From: Mesostigma viride
Taxonomy: Eukaryota > Streptophyta > Mesostigmatophyceae > Mesostigmatales > Mesostigmataceae
DNA: 64,000 nucleotides
Direction of reading: 5' to 3'
Assembly (NCBI GenBank): GCA_009746045.1
Contig: RPFO01000167.1
Span: forward strand, 1,750,011 to 1,814,010
Positions 1 through 11,356 of the stretch are shown here, in pieces. Position 1 is the stretch's first letter; each line of letters begins with the position of its first letter. The notes beneath the pieces are model-generated. The model was not told where the DNA came from, made no database searches, and was given only the letters and a program-made list of their open reading frames with translations. The position numbers and the translations under genes were made by a program.

Positions 1-558
1 CTTGCTGACCTTCTTTGCAGCTGGCTTTCACAGAACCCTATTGGGTGGCTGTCAAGCAGCTTAGTCTCTAATCACGTAAAGCGTCGGGCTGTGCAATCGG
101 CTCGGTGTTCATGCTTCAAGGTAGTGGCATTGGATTGGTTGTTAAGTTCAACTTGCCTTGGCAGAGTTTACTTTAAAAATGGAAGAAGCAGTAGTAAAGC
201 ATGCAAGGTCAACATTTTACCTATCTTTTGATACCCCAGTGTGGTGGACAGGTTGACACAGTGATTCAGCCAGTTGGCAGTTCACGGCTCATCGTGCCAA
301 GTGCGTACATCATCACTATGACGTCAACACCTCAGTACGAACAGGCTACCCCATTGATTGCAACCACTGGGTATTCCTGAATTTCTTACTCATATGGCTG
401 GTGGTTTGGCCATTGCAGAGGATAAAAAATATCATACGTGCTTATGAAAGCACCATGGTCAAGGTGCATGGGATAATTATCTGCAATATGTCACCAACGT
501 TTCAATCTGGTTCTGCACTTACTTTTGGAAGATCTCATGGCTTTGTCTTGCACTGCAG

Positions 559-3500
559 GTACGCAAGATATATCGTGACCATGTCACCTTTTTCCTGAAC
601 CGGAGGAACAAGTTCACGGGGGTGTTGTACAAGAAGGATACCACAATCGTGGCCTGGAATCTTGCTAATGAGCCAAGGCAAGTCATTTTGAACTAAGGTC
701 CGAATGACTTTCTGCGTTGCAATCTACAGCATGTGTCAGTCATTTTACTACCTCTTCAAATCAGCATTCAAAAGGAAAGTTCTGTTTCGCGGGCTATATA
801 TTTCCCTCCCTTCAATACATACATACATCCCTGCCTTCAAAATTCCAAATTGCTTGATTGCATGCAGGTGTGAAGGCTGCGGCATCGAAACTATGACCAA
901 CTGGATCCGTGAGATGAGTGCCTTTATCAAGGTAAAGCTAGGAATGCTATGGTCTTGTGGTTGTTCCACCAATGCCTTAAGCAACAAACGTTTTCTAAGC
1001 AGATGCTTTTTGTGAACACTATCATGACCCAGCCGGGAGGTGGAGTAAGGCTTTGTTCTTAGGTTTTCCATCTAACCATGCTATCCCTATCTACAATGCA
1101 CCCTCTTTTTCAGTTTTATTGACAAAAATTACTGCAACCTGAGTTTTGTGTTGTCGGCCTGGATGCAGTCCCAAGGTGCCAGACAGTTGGTCACAACTGG
1201 ACTGGAGGGCTTCTTTGCAACAAACGATTACAACCCAGCTTCTTGGGGCTCCAACATGGGTCAGGACTTTTTTGCCAGCCACAACATTTCCAGCATTGAT
1301 TATGCTGTCTACCACGTATGGTATGTGTAAATTCTCATGGAAAACTGCTAGTGCCATTTTCTCCTTGGGGGAAGCCGGTCCGCACTATCCTGTCAGTTGC
1401 GTGTGTGAAGTTGCCAATGGATAACTTTGTTGCAGCGTGAGGTCAGAGGTGAGGCTTCATTTTCATCTACCATCCCTCTGGACCAGGGATGCTACTTCCT
1501 TTGCTTTGCCATGCCTACATTTGCTACTGGGTTCCTTAACTAGATGGTTTATCCATATTCAAGCAATTTTCGTAATGCTCAGTAGACCATCAAGGATGAA
1601 CAGCAAAGCTATGATATTCCTGCATGTTTTTCCTGCGTCCTGTGACGTATTCTTGGGCTTGCGTGTGCAAACTTATGTAACCCACACTGCATGGACAGGC
1701 CGGACAACTGGGCCAAGACCGATTCTTTTCAAAAGAAGGTTGCTTTTCTGAAGAGATGGATTGACTCTCACAAGAAAGTTGCGCAGGTACTGTTCCGAAT
1801 GCCTGCCAGGTACATGATGTCAACGCTCGCTGCACCATGGCTTCTTTTTGCGCTCCTGGACTGTGAATTTTCTTTCATGATCTCAGCTTCAGTGGTTGCC
1901 AGGAGATGAATTGCCAGAGCGATGCGCTCATGTGTGTACAGAGCAAGCTGGCATGGCCCGGGGCAATCGATGATGTTTCGCCTGCACATTTGTATCGAAT
2001 CCATGCTTGATGCGGAATCCCTGAAACATTTTTTTAAAGCTTTGCTTTCAGGCAGGCCATGCAGTCAACAGCCATGGGTATTTTGTATCTGTTTGCTAGT
2101 TAACTGATGTGCACCAGACATTTTTTTTGTATATTTCTTATCTGGCGGAGCACATTTCGAAGAATTTGCGAAGCCATTTTTTTTTGACAGCGTGTGAAGA
2201 GGTGACGCCATTCGAGCATTTCCATTGACGTCTACTATTTGGACGGTGGATCTTGGCGCAAAACACCTGACTCTGCGGCTAGGATGGGACGACAAAAACA
2301 GGGTTGAAGGAATTTGTGCAAGCCGCACGTCAAACTGTCACCCCTCCCTCCCTCCCTCCCTCCCTCCCCCCCTCCCTCCCTCCCTCCCTCCCTCCCTCCC
2401 TCCCTCCCTCCCTCCCTCCCTCCCTCCCTCCCTCCCTCCCTCCCTCCCTCCCTCCCTCCCTCCCTCCCTCCCTCCCTCCCTCCCTCCCTCCCTCCCTCCC
2501 TCCCTCCCTCCCTCCCTCCCTCCCTCCTCCCTCCCTCCCTCCCTCCCTCCCTCCCTCCCTCCCTCCCTCCCTCCCTCCCTCCTCCTCCCTCCCTCCCTCC
2601 CTCCCTCCCTCCCTCCCTCCCTCCTCCCTCCCTCCCTCCCTCCCTCCCTCCCTCCCTCCCTCCCTCCCTCCCTCCCTCCCTCCCTCCCTCCCTCCTCCCT
2701 CCCTCCCTCCCTCCCTCCCTCCCTCCCTCCCTCCCTCCCTCCCTCCCTCCCTCCCTCCCTCCCTCCCTCCCTCCCTCCTCCCTCCCTCCCTCCCTCCCTC
2801 CCTCCCTCCCTCCTCCCTCCCTCCCTCCCTCCCTCCCTCCCTCCCTCCCTCCCTCCCTCCCTCCCTCCCTCCCTCCCTCCCTCCCTCCCTCCCTCCCTCC
2901 CTCCCTCCCTCCCTCCCTCCCTCCCTCCCTCCCTCCCTCCCTCCCTCCCTCCCTCCCTCCCTCCCTCCCTCCCTCCCTCCCTCCCTCCCTCCCTCCTCCC
3001 TCCCTCCCTCCCTCCCTCCCTCCCTCCCTCCCTCCCTCCCTCCCTCCCTCCCTCCCTCCCTCCCTCCCTCCCTCCCTCCCTCCCTCCCTCCCTCCCTCCC
3101 TCCCTCCCTCCCTCCCTCCCTCCCTCCCTCCCTCCCTCCCTCCCTCCTCCCTCCCTCCCTCCCTCCCTCCCTCCCTCCCTCCCTCCCTCCCTCCCTCCCT
3201 CCCTCCCTCCCTCCCTCCTCATTACAATTCGTTCAAGTGGCCCGCCGGAGCGGCTGTACAATTTTTCCCAGTGAGCGCGCTGCCAAGTGTACTTGTGGGC
3301 AAATTTTTAGGTGCTCCGTCACTTCGAGGTACTAAAAATTAGGCTACGGTACGAATTCAGCGAATTTCAGCGAATTTTCAGTCGAACCAAAGGAAGTGAC
3401 GCCAACTACCAAAAAGTTTCCGTTACGAATTTTCAGCCCAACACTCGCGCAAAATGAAGTGACGGCAACTACCAAAAAGTTTCCGTTACGAATTTTCACT

Positions 3501-5597
3501 CCCACACGTTTGCACAAGAGGAAGTGACGGCAACTACCAAAAAGTTTCCGTTACGAATTTTCAGTCCCACACTTCGCGCAAATTTTAGTAGGGCTGCACG
3601 CAAGCTACCTTTCAAAATTTTGCGTAAGTATGGAACGCATTTCATTCGTCTGGAGGAACGCTGCCCGCCAACTACCCCCGTTCAGAATGTTCCGCCGAAA
3701 TTTACTTGAGATTTGGAAATCTGAACGTCCGCGCAAATTTTAGTAGGGCTGCACGCAAGCTACCTTTCAAAATTTTGCGCAAGTATGGAACGCAATTCAT
3801 TCGTCCGGAGGAATGCTGCTCGTCAACTGCCCCCGTTCAGAAAGTTGCGCCGAACTTTACTTGAGATTTGGAAATCTGAACGTGCGGTTGGAGTTTCGCG
3901 GGGAAACCCAAGTTCCCCAGTATTTCACCAATGACGCGCTTCGAACACTTGCCCGCTAAAACCTAAGCAGCCGCTCCGGCTGGCCACTTAAACGAAACTT
4001 GATGCTCCCTCCCTCCCTCCCTCCCTCCCTCCCTCCCTCCCTCCCTCCCTCCCTCCCTCCCTCCCTCCCTCCCTCCCTCCCTCCCTCCCTCCCTCCCTCC
4101 CTCCCTCCCTCCCTCCTCCTCCCTCCTCTCCCTCCCTCCCTCCCTCCCTCCCTCTCCTCCCTCCCTCCCTCCCTCCCTCCCTCCCTCCTCCCTCCCTCCC
4201 TCCTCCCCTCCCTCCCTCCCTGCACCGAATTTGTGCATATTCTCAAGCTTAAGGGTGGCCTGCGAAATATGCTCTGCCACTGTGGTCTTAACGGGCAAGT
4301 TAGAACACACGTTACTTGATATGCTGGCAAGTGGATTGGCATCCAGCACTGCCTACATGTTATATCTGTTTAGGGTTTCAACGGGCAAGTAGCAAACACG
4401 CACGTTACTTGATATCTGCCACCCTAACATGCTGTAAGCCTGTCTCTTTCTGTGTGTGTGCAGGCCCTTGGGAAACCATTGGTTCTTGAGGAATTCGGCA
4501 AGGATCTCTCGCAAGGTAAGATGGCAATGTTTAATTCTGCCATATTACCCTGCCGGTAGCATTGAAAGTATGTAATGAAGTCAATATGCAATGGATTCAA
4601 TTGATTGATAAGCTATGAACATGGATGCAATGAATTTTTGAATTTTGTCCGCGATTTATAAACAAGGTTCTACCACTTCCCCGCCCCCCCCCCCCCCCCC
4701 CCGCGCCAATTTCTGCCGATATTGTCCCTGCCTATGCAATGATGGCGTCCTCAAGGTGGCATCCAAGGGAGAAATAGGTGGGTACGCTTAGGTGGGCACG
4801 CTTTGTCGGTTTTTGAACTTTTGGTGTGTGAACAACAATGTCTAACTTTACTTGTGTAGGTTTTTATGTAAGGGAAGTCAGCTGCTGTTGTGGATGAATG
4901 GCCGTCGTGTCTCTCTACAAAATTGACCTTCTCTGTAAAAGAACTTCTCTTTTGAATAGAATTGGAGCTAACTGGTGCAAATTGCTTGATTCGGAGAGCA
5001 TTACTCATTTGACTGTGTTTGCAAAAGGGAAGGGGCAGGGCATTTGTGTCCTTGTTCATAGTTAGTGCAGATTGGGCCCACCCTATTTTCAGTGAACGAT
5101 GCAAGTGTGGGACTAGGGGTGAATATTTAGGGGACTACGCCGTTGCCAATATCTACATTGCAAAGGCATGTGCATTATAATTGGGACGGGACACAGTTAA
5201 TACACTATGTACGATCCTGATTATCTCTACTATTCCAAGTTGCAGTGAAGTATCAGCAGCAGCTTTGTGGCACTGGCACCTGGCCCCAGTGTTTTTAGAC
5301 CATTGTCGAGCTGGCATGAAGTCCTTCTCCGTAAGATGCATGTTTGCATACACATCTACGGCCTACACGAACACTTGCACACATCCTATTGCTTTTCCAT
5401 GCAGGTTTTATGACGTTTGCTATAAGCTGTCATCGGAGTCAATCATGGCCAACGGAATGCAGCGTGGCGTCATGTTCTGGGCTCTCGGAGAAGGTTACAG
5501 CTGGGAATTGCCAACGTATGCTGTGTACTGGACGAGCTCCACGTACAGCATCATTTCCAGGTTTCATAAGGACATGGAGGACTTCAGGCAGGGGTAA
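559..5597 (+). CDS. Mannan endo-1,4-beta-mannosidase (GH5, plant-type), 5'-partial, multi-exon
   Basis: Hydrolyses internal beta-1,4 bonds of mannans, probably secreted or wall-located; the N-terminus with any signal peptide is not visible. Proposed exons are 559-677, 868-931, 1169-1320, 1699-1786, 4464-4515 and 5405-5593. Phases join exactly through the first five. Exon 1 carries WNLANEPR, whose Glu is the GH5 acid/base. Exon 2 reads [14 protein letters not shown]. Exon 3 contains [10 protein letters not shown], matching the plant-type VGLEGFY strand. Exon 5 has VLEEFGK with the nucleophile Glu. Exon 6 holds the C-terminal [10 protein letters not shown] strand and ends at TAA (5595-5597), which overlaps a strong GGTAAGT donor, so the gene may end or splice there. 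The first intron starts with GC (AG|GCAAGT). The phase between exons 5 and 6 does not match, so a small exon in 4516-5404 is likely missed. Exons encoding the first third of the barrel were not found in 1-558. Family assignment is firm; the complete structure is not. Confidence 0.8.
2341..3220. repeat. (CCCT)n microsatellite, about 880 bp
   Basis: Almost pure CCCT tetranucleotide repeat with about ten scattered CCT triplets that shift the register. It lies in the long mannanase intron between exons 1699-1786 and 4464-4515. The Pro-Ser-Leu-rich and Glu-Gly-Arg-rich open frames across it are repeat artefacts, not proteins. Confidence 0.98.
3393..3580. repeat. Degenerate tandem repeat, three units of 63-65 bp
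   Basis: Units start at 3393, 3456 and 3521. Each begins GAAGTGACG(C/G)CAACTACC and continues through AAAAAGTTTCCGTTACGAAT. Intronic; no coding potential seen. Confidence 0.85.
3576..3884. repeat. Tandem repeat, two units of about 155 bp
   Basis: Two diverged copies start with GCGCAAATTTTAGTAGGGCT at 3576 and 3731. Each ends near GAGATTTGGAAATCTGAACG. They directly follow the 63-65 bp repeats and share their GCGCAAA boundary. Confidence 0.85.
4005..4221. repeat. (CCCT)n microsatellite, second array
   Basis: Interrupted CCCT repeat in the same intron and on the same strand as the array at 2341-3220. Its left flank (3965-4000) is the inverted counterpart of the right flank of the first array. 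Confidence 0.97.
4684..4702. repeat. Poly-C tract in mannanase intron
   Basis: Homopolymer run of C interrupted near its ends by G. Runs of this kind recur at about 13239-13256 and 48787-48802 and, as poly-G, near 31559 and 32325. Their assembled lengths are not reliable. Confidence 0.9.
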
Positions 5598-6660
5598 GTC
5601 ATTTTTTTCTCCATGTAAGTGCCAGCTGTATTGTGAATTCCAGTCCTATGTATATGTGTCTAATAAGCTTGCTTCATATCTAATGCCTTGCTATGTGTGC
5701 ATATATTTTTGTGATTTCTCTATGAACTAGCGTGGCCAGTGCTTATTTACATTGCCCACTGGGCTTCATATGGACCCCTGCTGCTCGCTGACGAGTATTT
5801 TCTGCCAAATTTTAATTCGAACATGTACCTTGTGCATCCATGGCTGCAGGCTGCCTGGGGTGTGCTGAGATTTGAAAAGAGGCATTCAGGTACGTGACAA
5901 ATGTGTTGCAAAGACATGCAGTTGGTTCATTTGATGCTCTGACTTCAAGCACAACCCCCCATACATGAACTTCCGTTTTCCTAGCTTCATTTCTCGAGAA
6001 AGTATTCTGAAGCAAGTTTGGAGTACTGCTTGGCATCCACTGCGTCCATGCTGTTTGATTCCTGGACAGCCATAACATGCAGCATGGGAGCGCGCCGGGC
6101 CACCTTACTTCAGACGCCCAGCCATGTCAGAGGGCCGAGGACAATGCAAAGAAGAGGTCTATACTGAATTTGTATTGCATGCCGCAGTGACCTTGGTCCT
6201 TGACAGCTAAGGATTCTGCATTTCTTGGACCTAGCAGTGCCTTGAGTTTTCTTCTGTCAGCGTGCACGGGTTTAATCCCTGCCGGCAGTTTGTTTATGAT
6301 AAGCGAGACAATTACTATTCCTGGACGCATGGCGTTCCAATGCGAAGGACTTGTTATGTTATGTGAGACAACTATATGTTATGTGCTTGTGTTATTTACT
6401 AGGTGAGACTACATGCATGCATGCATGCATGCAAATAACAGCCCTAGGTTTGAGTGATTCTCAATTTTCATGATTTGGCATGCCTAGGGGTTGTTAACCA
6501 GCATATCCACCAAGCAAATTAACTTATTTTTTACAGTCTTCACTTAGCAAGCTGTCTATTGTTTAACCGTTGTCTTATTAAATTAATTAAGTGATCGAGA
6601 GTATGTTTCTGGATGCATGCATGGCGTTCCATGTATTGATTAATTAATCGATCGATTGAA
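5598..6660. other. Intergenic, AT-rich; no gene seen
   Basis: Follows the apparent end of the mannanase. Contains a short CATG tandem at 6413-6432 and ATTAATTAA-rich stretches at 6580-6660 leading into the first retroelement-like sequence. No convincing exon was found on either strand. Confidence 0.6.
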
Positions 6661-6664
6661 CTCA

Positions 6665-6870
6665 TGTGCAGCTCCCGTTGGGGAGCCACTGAGCTATGGG
6701 CATGCCACGGAGTACTATGCTAATCAGTCTTTAGAACATTAATTACACGGGCAAATGTTACAAATATCATCTGCATCATCAGTACCCCAACCATATGCTG
6801 GTCTGCCTGCGCTGGTTGTCTCCTTGTCGATATGGCGATATGCTGGTCGCCCTAGCTGTTCCACGGGTCG
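6665..6870. mobile_element. LINE-tail and dispersed-repeat fragments
   Basis: Contains CTCCCGTTGGGGAG at 6671-6684, the stem-loop motif found at other retroelement ends in this window, next to TTAATTAAT-rich DNA. About 120 bp further is a GCCTGCGCTGGTTGTCTCC segment that also occurs at 8145 and 37885 and, inverted, near 36525. Judged a nested remnant of dispersed elements. Confidence 0.55.
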
Positions 6871-7125
6871 CGCACCTTGCTTCTTGCCCTGTGCAACTAG
6901 CACCTTTTCGCCCACGGTCGCCTCCTTGAGCCCAGTAGCCGCTCGGCATGCAGGCAGTATTTACGCCCCGGATCTGCACAGCCTCCCTCGCCTCCCTCGC
7001 CCCTGCCGTCAGCTCGTCGCACCCTCTGCTCCCTCCTCGGGCGCTCTGTCGCCAAGATCGATCTGGGCCCCCACTTCCTACTCCGAAATCCGCTCCATAC
7101 TTGAAAGGAGGCCTTTCTGCAGCAT

Positions 7126-7527
7126 GTGACACCCCTCGCCGCCGATGCCGTGGCGGCCATGGGCGGCACGCTGACTGCCGAGCTTTCCCTCCTCTCCTCC
7201 ACCACCACCGCCACCTCCAAGCTCCTCGCCTCCACCGCCACCGCCACCGATGCCATCACTGCCCAGCTCCTCGCCATCGACAAGCGCCTCCAGGACAATG
7301 CCATCGCCATCGAATGCCTGCAAAACACCGCAGGCATCACTGCCCGGCAGGCGGTGAAGGACATCGCCGCCCAGCGAGCCCCTGCTGGCCCTGCCGGCGA
7401 TGCACCTCCCATCCAGACCTCAGGCAGCCATGCTGATGAACCACGCCACCACCACCTCCTCCGCCATGCTGCCCAGCTCAAGCAGCAGACGCTCGACCTC
7501 CGCGAGGAGGCCGAGCTCGACAATTAA
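7126..7527 (+). pseudogene. LINE ORF1-like fragment (coiled-coil part), truncated
   Basis: The reading frame encodes an Ala/Thr/Leu-rich helical stretch ending AAQLKQQTLDLREEAELDN. The same sequence, AAQLKQQMLDLREEAELDKR, occurs on the minus strand near 41000, where it continues into the ORF1 RRM-like region (RSLNVIVKNL). Here it stops exactly where a second element tail begins (AGCTCGACA followed by a TTAA-rich stretch). The LINE ORF1 assignment is inferred from coiled-coil plus RRM-like architecture; no reverse transcriptase is present nearby. Confidence 0.55.
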
Positions 7528-7672
7528 TAAATAAATAAATTAATTAATTAATTAATTATAGACTCGTGCTCCCGTTGGGAAGTCGATCACGGAGGATTAA
7601 CCCCGATCGATGGATGGATGGGTGGGTGCAAACAGTCCTACCGGTCTAAGCTCGACAATTAATTAATTAATT
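7512..7672 (-). mobile_element. Short 5'-truncated LINE insertion with target-site duplication
   Basis: AGCTCGACAATTAAT occurs on both sides (about 7513 and 7650). Between the copies, read on the minus strand, lie a GGTAGGACTG segment, GATCCATCC-type repeats, the stem-loop motif in degraded form (CTCCCGTTGGGAAG on plus, 7569-7582) and a tail of TTAA/AATA repeats. This is the layout expected of target-primed reverse transcription. Confidence 0.6.
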
Positions 7673-9330
7673 AGAAACATAACTCCTGACGCAACACGAT
7701 GTTTTCTGGCATCCGCGGGCTTTTGGTTCCCGCCGCACATTTGAAAGTGCTGTCCTCCGGCTTTTTGCCTTTGCACCGTGTGCAGTTCTTGGACGTTTGG
7801 AATCATGGCATGGCTAACGTGATGACTGACTAGCTAGACCTTTTCAGTGGTTTTCCATTTGCGGGTATTTCCTCGTAAATGGTGGGAGAGCGATCGCAGC
7901 AACTGGTGCTCACCACTAGACACTCCCGGCCAGCTAGGCTAGAAACACACGCCCTGATCAAGCATGCTGTTTCCGGCCCCACCGTCTAGGTCATCTAGTC
8001 GCTCCACACGTAAGCCAGCCATAATTTCAATGCACAAGGATACACATTTCCATCACCATTCATCTTCATCATCCTGAACGACTCGAAAACGCGGAAAAGA
8101 TAACGGCAGGCTCGAGCTACCATGGTCCGGATTCTCCCGATTTCTGGCCTGCGCTGGTTGTCTCTTTGATATGGCTTTTAAGGGGACTCGCACGTCCAAA
8201 AGCCTGAAAAACTGACTTTAATGAATATCAGTTCCAATGCACTTGGGAACCATCTAGTGATGATTGAGTACCATAAATATGATGTTTGGACATTCATGCC
8301 ACCACTTGTTGGGGGTACTACCCCCAACCACGCACCGGTGGCGAGCTAAAAATAGAAAAAGACGCTATCTATGAGATATTTTGCCCAAGACAAACCACTT
8401 ATCCTAATGACCTGCCCATACATTCCTGCAAAGTTCCCCCACTTCTAAAAAACCTGGGCTATTCACATGGTCAAAATAATCACATTTGTTTGAGTTATTA
8501 ATTTCCCCGCAAAAGGGGTACTTTTTTGAGCCAAAAAAAAAAATCAAATCATCAACACATCCAATGGGGTCATCCATACATTCGAAATTCCACTGAGTGG
8601 GGGGAAACACAACCCAAAAGTTTGAGCTCATTCTGACAAGCGTAGCTCAAGTTATTGATTTTCCTGTGATGCTACCTGGGTAGACGCTAAAAGAGAATTG
8701 AGCTAGTGCTGAGCCAAAATGACATCTGTTTTGCCACCCTAGACACCCAAAAACATGCCCACTTTGATCACGGAGTGTGAGGAGGATGTCCGGAGCGTCA
8801 TACGCCCCACCCCTCCATCGGCACAGCCAGCCTTGTGAGTCTACCCTTAACAACAAGGCTGGTAGGACGACACGCCTGAGCAGCATATGTCATGCCTATC
8901 TCAGGCTAATAATGTGTGATTTTGTGCCAACAACCAAGTTGTTCCACCCAACAACACATTAAAAACCCTCTTACAAAATGCCCAACAAGCCGGACATGTG
9001 GAGCACCACACACGCAGTATATAAAGAGAAAATAAGCTGACTTTTTATCCAGCCAACCAGTGGCTAGCTGCTCTGGTTAGCATGACAAAGGCTATCATTT
9101 ACTCAGTGGGAAAGGTGAAGAGACCATTGGAACAACCTACCTGACACATGTGTCACCAAAGCATTGTGTCCCGCAAAATGCACACTGCCTCCTTTCTAAC
9201 AAGCACGAGCCACTTTCATTAGGAGACAGGTGCCAGCTCGTCAGTGTCTGGGGAAAATGATATTGCCGCTGCTTAGGAAGACCGCGTGAATTTCCTCGAA
9301 CACAACTGTCTATAAAGCAAAAGAAATTTC
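7673..9330. other. Intergenic; repeat remnants, no gene seen
   Basis: No supported exon. Bases 8073-8172 form a roughly 100-bp segment present in inverted orientation at about 36507-36610 with few differences. The rest is unannotated low-copy sequence with short reading frames only. Confidence 0.5.
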
Positions 9331-9373
9331 AGAGAAGCATGGAAATAAAAGCATTACACCTTCCCGACAGGTT

Positions 9374-9751
9374 GTGGGCCACGCGCTGCAGCAAGCCAGC
9401 CACGTCACAGACGAACTTGCTAAAAGACATCCAGGAATCCAGCGATGCAGCGCCAGGACCCGCAACTTCATGGCTGCATCTGGCCGGAAAGAAGGCAAAA
9501 AGGTTACGCTCAACGAGCTAAGAAAGCAGGAAAACGCTATCTTAAGACGTTTAATACAAGAACGTACCATAACGGGCATTTATATTCGTGCCCAGGCGCA
9601 CAAGAAAGGCCACCCTTTCATGGAGAGGTCGGCCGGGCGCGCATCGCGCAGGCCTAATGTTATCTTACCGCAAAATGACCGGGAAGGTAAAGATAGCAGC
9701 GGGAATTTTTACGGCTTTAGAAACATCATTAAACTAGCTTCCCTTAATTAA
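9374..9751 (+). other. Unrecognised ORF ending at a TTAA-type element tail
   Basis: A 125-codon open frame rich in Arg/Lys, containing NELRKQENAILRRLIQERT and ending FRNIIKLASLN at the junction with (TTAA)n. No family was recognised. Its position directly before the AT-rich tail and a short stem-loop (CTCCGTTGGGAG, 9771-9782) suggests retroelement origin. It may not be expressed. Confidence 0.3.
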
Positions 9752-9785
9752 TTAATTAATTATCAACATCACTCCGTTGGGAGTA
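9748..9785. mobile_element. LINE-type 3' tail and stem-loop
   Basis: TTAATTAATTAATTAATTA followed by CTCCGTTGGGAG, a 4-bp-stem version of the motif seen intact at 38104 and 41191. Confidence 0.5.
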
Positions 9786-9814
9786 GATGTAGCACATAGC
9801 CCTGAGAAGGGGCA

Positions 9815-10362
9815 TATGGCTTTTAATACATTCTAGGCTACTTCATGCAAGGGTGGGAATGTAAGCTACCCCTGCTCTAGGTGCACCAGGGCACCCGCAC
9901 CCATATGGTCTAGCTTCCCTTACGACCATCAAAACTGGCAACAATCGACAATCACACCGGCAGGCATCCACTATACTTTATTCATCCCGACAGAAATTCA
10001 GGCCGGACCCCCCCTGCCGATGGTAAAGAAAAAAAGCCCGCGACATTACAGATCGCAACCATCCCACCATAAAGTGGAATCAGTAACTAATTTTCTCCAA
10101 CAATCGAGCATTTTTTCTGCTTTCCGCGAGCCAGATTTGTCACGTTTCGTCTAAAAGCAGTCGCCATGGCCACTTCCGCGAGGGGTGCGCGCACCGTGCA
10201 CCCACTTATCACGGTACGGAGGGTACCGCGGAATTTTTTTGGCGCGGAAAATATTCGCCGCGCCGAGTCCCCTTAAAATACATTCTGGGCTACTTCCTGC
10301 AAGGGTGGGAATGTAAGCTACCCTTGCTCTAGGTGCACCAGGGCACCTGCACCCTCATGATC
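9815..10362. repeat. Pair of about 90-bp dispersed repeats
   Basis: 9818-9905 and 10272-10362 share TACATTCT(A/G)GGCTACTTC and GGGTGGGAATGTAAGCTACC and then GCTCTAGGTGCACCAGGGCA. A more distant relative lies at about 10690-10765. They flank LINE ORF1-like sequence and are probably non-coding parts of the same elements. Confidence 0.65.
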
Positions 10363-10379
10363 TTCACACTATGCCCAGC

Positions 10380-10620
10380 TAAGGGGCCCAAGCTCGACAA
10401 GCGCAGCCTTAACGTCGTAGTCAAGCACTTCGACCAGCCGCAGGACGAGACCTCCACGTACAACCCTTGCCCAGGCATTTGAGAACAACATCCTGTAGCG
10501 GCTATCCTCAGGGGCAACAACCTCCACCTGAGGTCTTATACCCTGCATTCTACCAATGGGCCGTGGGGCCGGATATCGAGACTGAAACAGGAGCATGCCC
10601 CAGTCCCCACAGGAACGTAC
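10380..10620 (+). pseudogene. LINE ORF1-like RRM fragment, frameshifted
   Basis: Plus-strand translation gives KLDKRSLNVVVKHFDQPQDE, matching the minus-strand copy near 41000 (LDKRSLNVIVKNL). After a frame change it reads LAQAFENNIL, corresponding to LAHAFENEIL in that copy. Stop codons interrupt both frames, so this is a decayed copy. The LNVVVKHF strand resembles the start of the RRM-like domain of L1-type ORF1 proteins. Confidence 0.55.
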
Positions 10621-11356
10621 AATCTAAATATCATACATAAGGGAACATATCAGTATCCCTGCGAAGGGGCACATTCTGATCTACAACCTGCAGGTGGTGG
10701 CTGTAAACTGCCACCGGCCTAGTCTGGGTGCACATGCAAGGTGCACCTGCACCACCATGTATTCCAACAGCAGGAGCATGTACAGGCTCCTCTGCAACCA
10801 ACGCATGCAAGATGTATAGACTACCATTCCGCGCTACACTGACTGTTATCTCTTCCAGACAAATAATGAATGAAGTTAACAACTGTTACGCAGTTAACCA
10901 AGGCAGCATCGTGCAAAATCCTTAAATAAAAAGAAAAAAGCCTTTCGATAAACCATCAAACTTCATTAGTAAGAAAATATGAAACCAAACCATTAGCTTA
11001 AGATTTGCTGGTCAAGTACAGATACATTTCATCATGGTGACAAACATCAGCCTCTCAGCTGTAAGCCACCGCATGGTAATGAGCAGTACTGGTGGAGTAG
11101 CGATGTCAGACAGACTGTTGGGTGAGACATGCCCAAATGTGGTGGGATCTATCCATCCCCTCTAGACGGATTTTGAGTTTATTGATAAGTGGAGCAGCCG
11201 TGTGGAGCTATCTGGAGCAATACAACATCCGCCATGTGGCAAGTATTTTCTGGCACACTGGCCATGGCAGCCGCAATCCATCCATCAGCGCGGCTACTTT
11301 GCAAACTCCCCCACGGCGTTCAACTGCCCCACGCAACCAGAACCGGTTACACCGGC

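Noticed and set aside
1114-1168. Upstream extension of mannanase exon 3 ([13 protein letters not shown])
   Set aside because: Entry phase does not match exon 2, and the CAG at 1166-1168 gives the exact phase and the expected six-residue spacing to LVTTGLEGF.
2225-3342. Long Pro-Ser-Leu-rich and Glu-Gly-Arg-rich open frames of 300-350 codons
   Set aside because: They are translations of the (CCCT)n microsatellite in an intron. All three frames of the strand stay open, which is a property of the repeat.
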